Shown here: piece by piece, positions 62,206-64,000 of the stretch
Layout: each line of letters opens with the position of its first letter
How positions within the stretch are numbered: position 1 is the first letter of the stretch
Source of the DNA: Xenophilus aerolatus
Lineage (GTDB): Bacteria > Pseudomonadota > Gammaproteobacteria > Burkholderiales > Burkholderiaceae_C
NCBI GenBank assembly: GCA_030418545.1
Contig: QAIB01000009.1
Coordinates: 1-64,000 of the forward strand
DNA: 64,000 nucleotides
Direction of reading: 5' to 3'
Notes under the pieces: generated by a model
Database searches by the model: none
Told to the model about the DNA's origin: nothing
The model's input: the letters and a program-made list of their open reading frames with translations, nothing else
Made by a program: the position numbers and the translations under genes

Positions 62206-63747
62206 ATGGTTCTTTTCGAAAGTGCGCTGATCCTGATCACGGTGGCGATCGTGCTGCTGCACCTCACGCGCCGACTGTCCATTCCCTACCCCACCGTGCT
62301 CGCGCTGGCCGGGGTCGCCGTCGCCGCCCTGCCCGGCGCGCCGGCCATCGGCATCGACCCGTCGCTGGCCCTGGCGCTGTTCATCGCCCCGGCGGTGTTC
62401 GACGCGGCCTTCGACTTCCCGCCACGCGACGTGCGGCGCTACTGGCTGCCGCTGCTGTCGCTGGCCGCGATCGCCGTCGTCGTGACGACCGCGGTGGTGG
62501 CCGGGGTGGGCGTGGCGCTGGCCGGCATGCCACTGGCCGCCGCCATCGCGCTGGGTGCCATCGTGGCGCCGCCCGATGCGGCGGCGGCCACCGCGGTGCT
62601 GGGGCGCTTCTCGCAGCTGCCGCGCAGCACCGTGACCGTGCTCAAGGGCGAGAGCCTGCTCAACGACGCGGTAGCGCTGCTGATCTTCAGCGCTGCGGTG
62701 GGCGTGATGCTGCACCCTGCCTCGCTGGGCTCGCTTGCGCCGCGGCTGGCGGTGGCCGCGCCCGGCGGGCTGCTGGTCGGCTGCCTCATGGGCCGGCTCG
62801 CCACCTGGGTCATGCCCCTGCTCTACGGCCGGCTGAGCGGTGCCGTGGCGAGCTTCGTGCTGGCATTCGGCACCTGGATCGTGGCCGAGCGACTGGAGCT
62901 CTCGGCCGTGCTGGCGATGGTCGCCTGCGGCATGGTCGTCGCGCGCTACGCCCCGGCGCACACGCCCGCGCGCGACCGCATCCATGTCTACTCGGTGTGG
63001 AACACGGCGGTCTTCCTGCTCAACGTGCTGGCCTTCCTGCTGCTGGGCTTGCAGGCGCGCGCCGTGGTGCAGCGCCTGGCGCCCGAGGCGCTGGGCGAGG
63101 CGCTGCGCTTCGCCGGCGCGGTGCTGGTCGCGGTGATCGTCACGCGCATCGTGTGGGTGATGCTGCACAACGTCGTGCTGCGCTGGCTGTACAGGCGGCG
63201 TGGCAAGCGCGTGCCCTCGGTGGCGCAGGGCGTGCTCGCGAGCTGGTGCGGCATGCGCGGGCTGGTCACCCTCGCCACCGCGCTGGCGCTGCCGGAGGGT
63301 TTCCCGCAGCGCGACCTGATCGTGCTGAGCGCGCTGGCCGTGGTGCTGGGCACGCTCGTCCTGCAGGGCCTGACGCTCGGCCCGCTGATCCGCGTGCTGC
63401 GCTTTCCGCCCGACGACTCGCTGTCGCGCGAGGTCGCCCATGCCCGCGCCGAGCTCATCGATGCCGGGCTGGTCCGCATCGCCGAGCGCAGCGACGAGCC
63501 GGCCGTGCGCCTGCGCGAGCTCTACGCCGCCGAACGGGCTGCCGCGCTGCAGGGCCACCGCCCGCGCAGCACGCAGCCCATCGACGCGCTCAAGCGCGAG
63601 GTCCTGATCGGCAAGCGCGCCCGGCTGGCCGAGCTGCGGGCCGCCGGCGCGATCGACGACGACGTGTTCCACACGCTCGAGCACGAGCTGGACTGGGCCG
63701 ACCTGGCGATGTCGCCGCCCGAGCGCTTCGAGATGGACGAGGCCTGA
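62206..63747 (+). CDS. CPA1-family Na+/H+ antiporter
   Basis: 513 aa with about twelve membrane helices and a soluble C-terminal tail of about 100 residues. Landmarks are LGAIVAPPDAAAATAVL, LKGESLLNDAVALLIF (ion-site region) and ASWCGMRGLVTLATALALP, typical of NhaP/NHE-like bacterial proteins. GGAGG lies shortly before ATG 62206. It has a structured 5' leader. Confidence 0.9.
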   Translation: MVLFESALILITVAIVLLHLTRRLSIPYPTVLALAGVAVAALPGAPAIGIDPSLALALFIAPAVFDAAFDFPPRDVRRYWLPLLSLAAIAVVVTTAVVAGVGVALAGMPLAAAIALGAIVAPPDAAAATAVLGRFSQLPRSTVTVLKGESLLNDAVALLIFSAAVGVMLHPASLGSLAPRLAVAAPGGLLVGCLMGRLATWVMPLLYGRLSGAVASFVLAFGTWIVAERLELSAVLAMVACGMVVARYAPAHTPARDRIHVYSVWNTAVFLLNVLAFLLLGLQARAVVQRLAPEALGEALRFAGAVLVAVIVTRIVWVMLHNVVLRWLYRRRGKRVPSVAQGVLASWCGMRGLVTLATALALPEGFPQRDLIVLSALAVVLGTLVLQGLTLGPLIRVLRFPPDDSLSREVAHARAELIDAGLVRIAERSDEPAVRLRELYAAERAAALQGHRPRSTQPIDALKREVLIGKRARLAELRAAGAIDDDVFHTLEHELDWADLAMSPPERFEMDEA

Positions 63748-63767
63748 GCGGTCACCGACGTCGGCCT

Positions 63768-63808
63768 GCTACCAAAACGATAGCTGCTCGCGCCCGCCCC
63801 ACGGGCGC
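63768..63808. repeat. Two-hairpin intergenic repeat, copy 10
   Basis: GCTACCAAAACGATAGC (63768-63784) then GCGCCCGCCCCACGGGCGC (63790-63808), followed by CACTTTTCTTTT. It sits between convergent genes and, with the T-rich tail, could end the antiporter transcript. Confidence 0.78.
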
Positions 63809-63840
63809 CGCAGCCACTTTTCTTTTGGAATCCGCGCCGC

Positions 63841-64000
63841 TCAGCCGGCCCCGCAGTCCACCACGCGGAAGTCGACCCGGCGGTCGGCCGCGTCGACCAC
63901 GTCGTCGGTGCCGGTGCCGACGATGTTCTCCTTCGAACCCAGGCCGAGCACGCGCAGCCGGGGCTCGAGCGCCGGCGACAGCGCCGCCAGTCGGCCGCGG
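63841..64000 (-). CDS. OmpA-family C-terminal domain protein (cut by window edge)
   Basis: Only the last 52 residues are visible. They read LGLGSKENIVGTGTDDVVDAADRRVDFRVVDC, the end of an OmpA-like peptidoglycan-binding domain with its conserved DRRVDF/RVE block, then GAG and a TGA stop. The type of N-terminal part is unknown. Confidence 0.78.
   Translation of the reverse strand, partial: RGRLAALSPALEPRLRVLGLGSKENIVGTGTDDVVDAADRRVDFRVVDCGAG

Overview
The window looks like a GC-rich betaproteobacterial chromosome, most likely Comamonadaceae (Variovorax/Acidovorax/Hydrogenophaga-like). The reasons are the RegBA redox system joined to a cyo quinol oxidase operon, TadA fused to a hydrolase, the gene order mltG-tmk-holB-pilZ-tatD, and ten copies of a two-hairpin intergenic repeat of the kind I associate with this family. 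The species call is inference; no rRNA or tRNA gene was found to anchor it.

Left end (1-~6,700): a horizontally acquired block with visibly lower GC than the rest. It opens inside intI1, the class 1 integron integrase, followed by the end of the 5'-conserved segment and the Tn402-type inverted repeat IRi (1018-1042). The cassette array lies off the left edge. A serine resolvase starts 71 bp beyond IRi, so the integron appears to have inserted in or beside a res site. Two gene groups follow: sce7726 / sce7725 / zinc-ribbon-HEPN-RES (NAD+ phosphorylase-type toxin), then a phosphoribosyltransferase of the conflict-system type (PRTase-CE-like), a NADAR-domain protein and a 68-aa protein. Together they look like one or two nucleotide- or NAD-directed defence or toxin systems, and they are the best candidates for an undescribed system.

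6.8-24.8 kb: chromosomal backbone. It holds a histidine kinase / FixJ-type regulator pair with a perfect palindrome at its end, a GlcG-like protein with an ankyrin protein, a cytochrome b561 / OpgH-like glucosyltransferase pair, and a long minus-strand operon cyoABCD-surf1-regB-regA. After these come an MFS transporter, a DUF72 protein, a small membrane protein, the TadA-hydrolase fusion and LD-carboxypeptidase, ending at a clear terminator.

24.8-37.4 kb: a class III cyclase-FHA protein, an ankyrin protein, the tatD-pilZ-holB-tmk-mltG cluster, ygfZ, a secreted protein of unknown function, a thioesterase-GNAT fusion, an alpha/beta hydrolase, an iron-dependent alcohol dehydrogenase and an IclR regulator.

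37.5-44.9 kb: an eight-gene plus-strand operon: two aconitase-family hydratase subunits, a complete branched-chain-type ABC importer (livH, livM, livG, livF, binding protein) and an isocitrate-lyase/PEP-mutase-family C-C lyase. The IclR gene is divergent from it. The set reads as uptake, hydration and cleavage of a substituted dicarboxylate; the dimethylmaleate hydratase plus dimethylmalate lyase pair is the nearest known analogue.

44.9-64 kb: a DUF4239-like membrane protein, patatin-like phospholipase, HipA-family kinase YjjJ with an upstream palindrome, Tex, a pqiA-pqiA-pqiB-pqiC operon with PqiA split in two, a DUF2239 protein, MATE exporter, glutathione S-transferase, CPA2 antiporter, DHA2 MFS exporter, CPA1 antiporter with a structured leader, and the C-terminal end of an OmpA-family protein cut by the right edge. 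No CRISPR array, rRNA or tRNA was seen.
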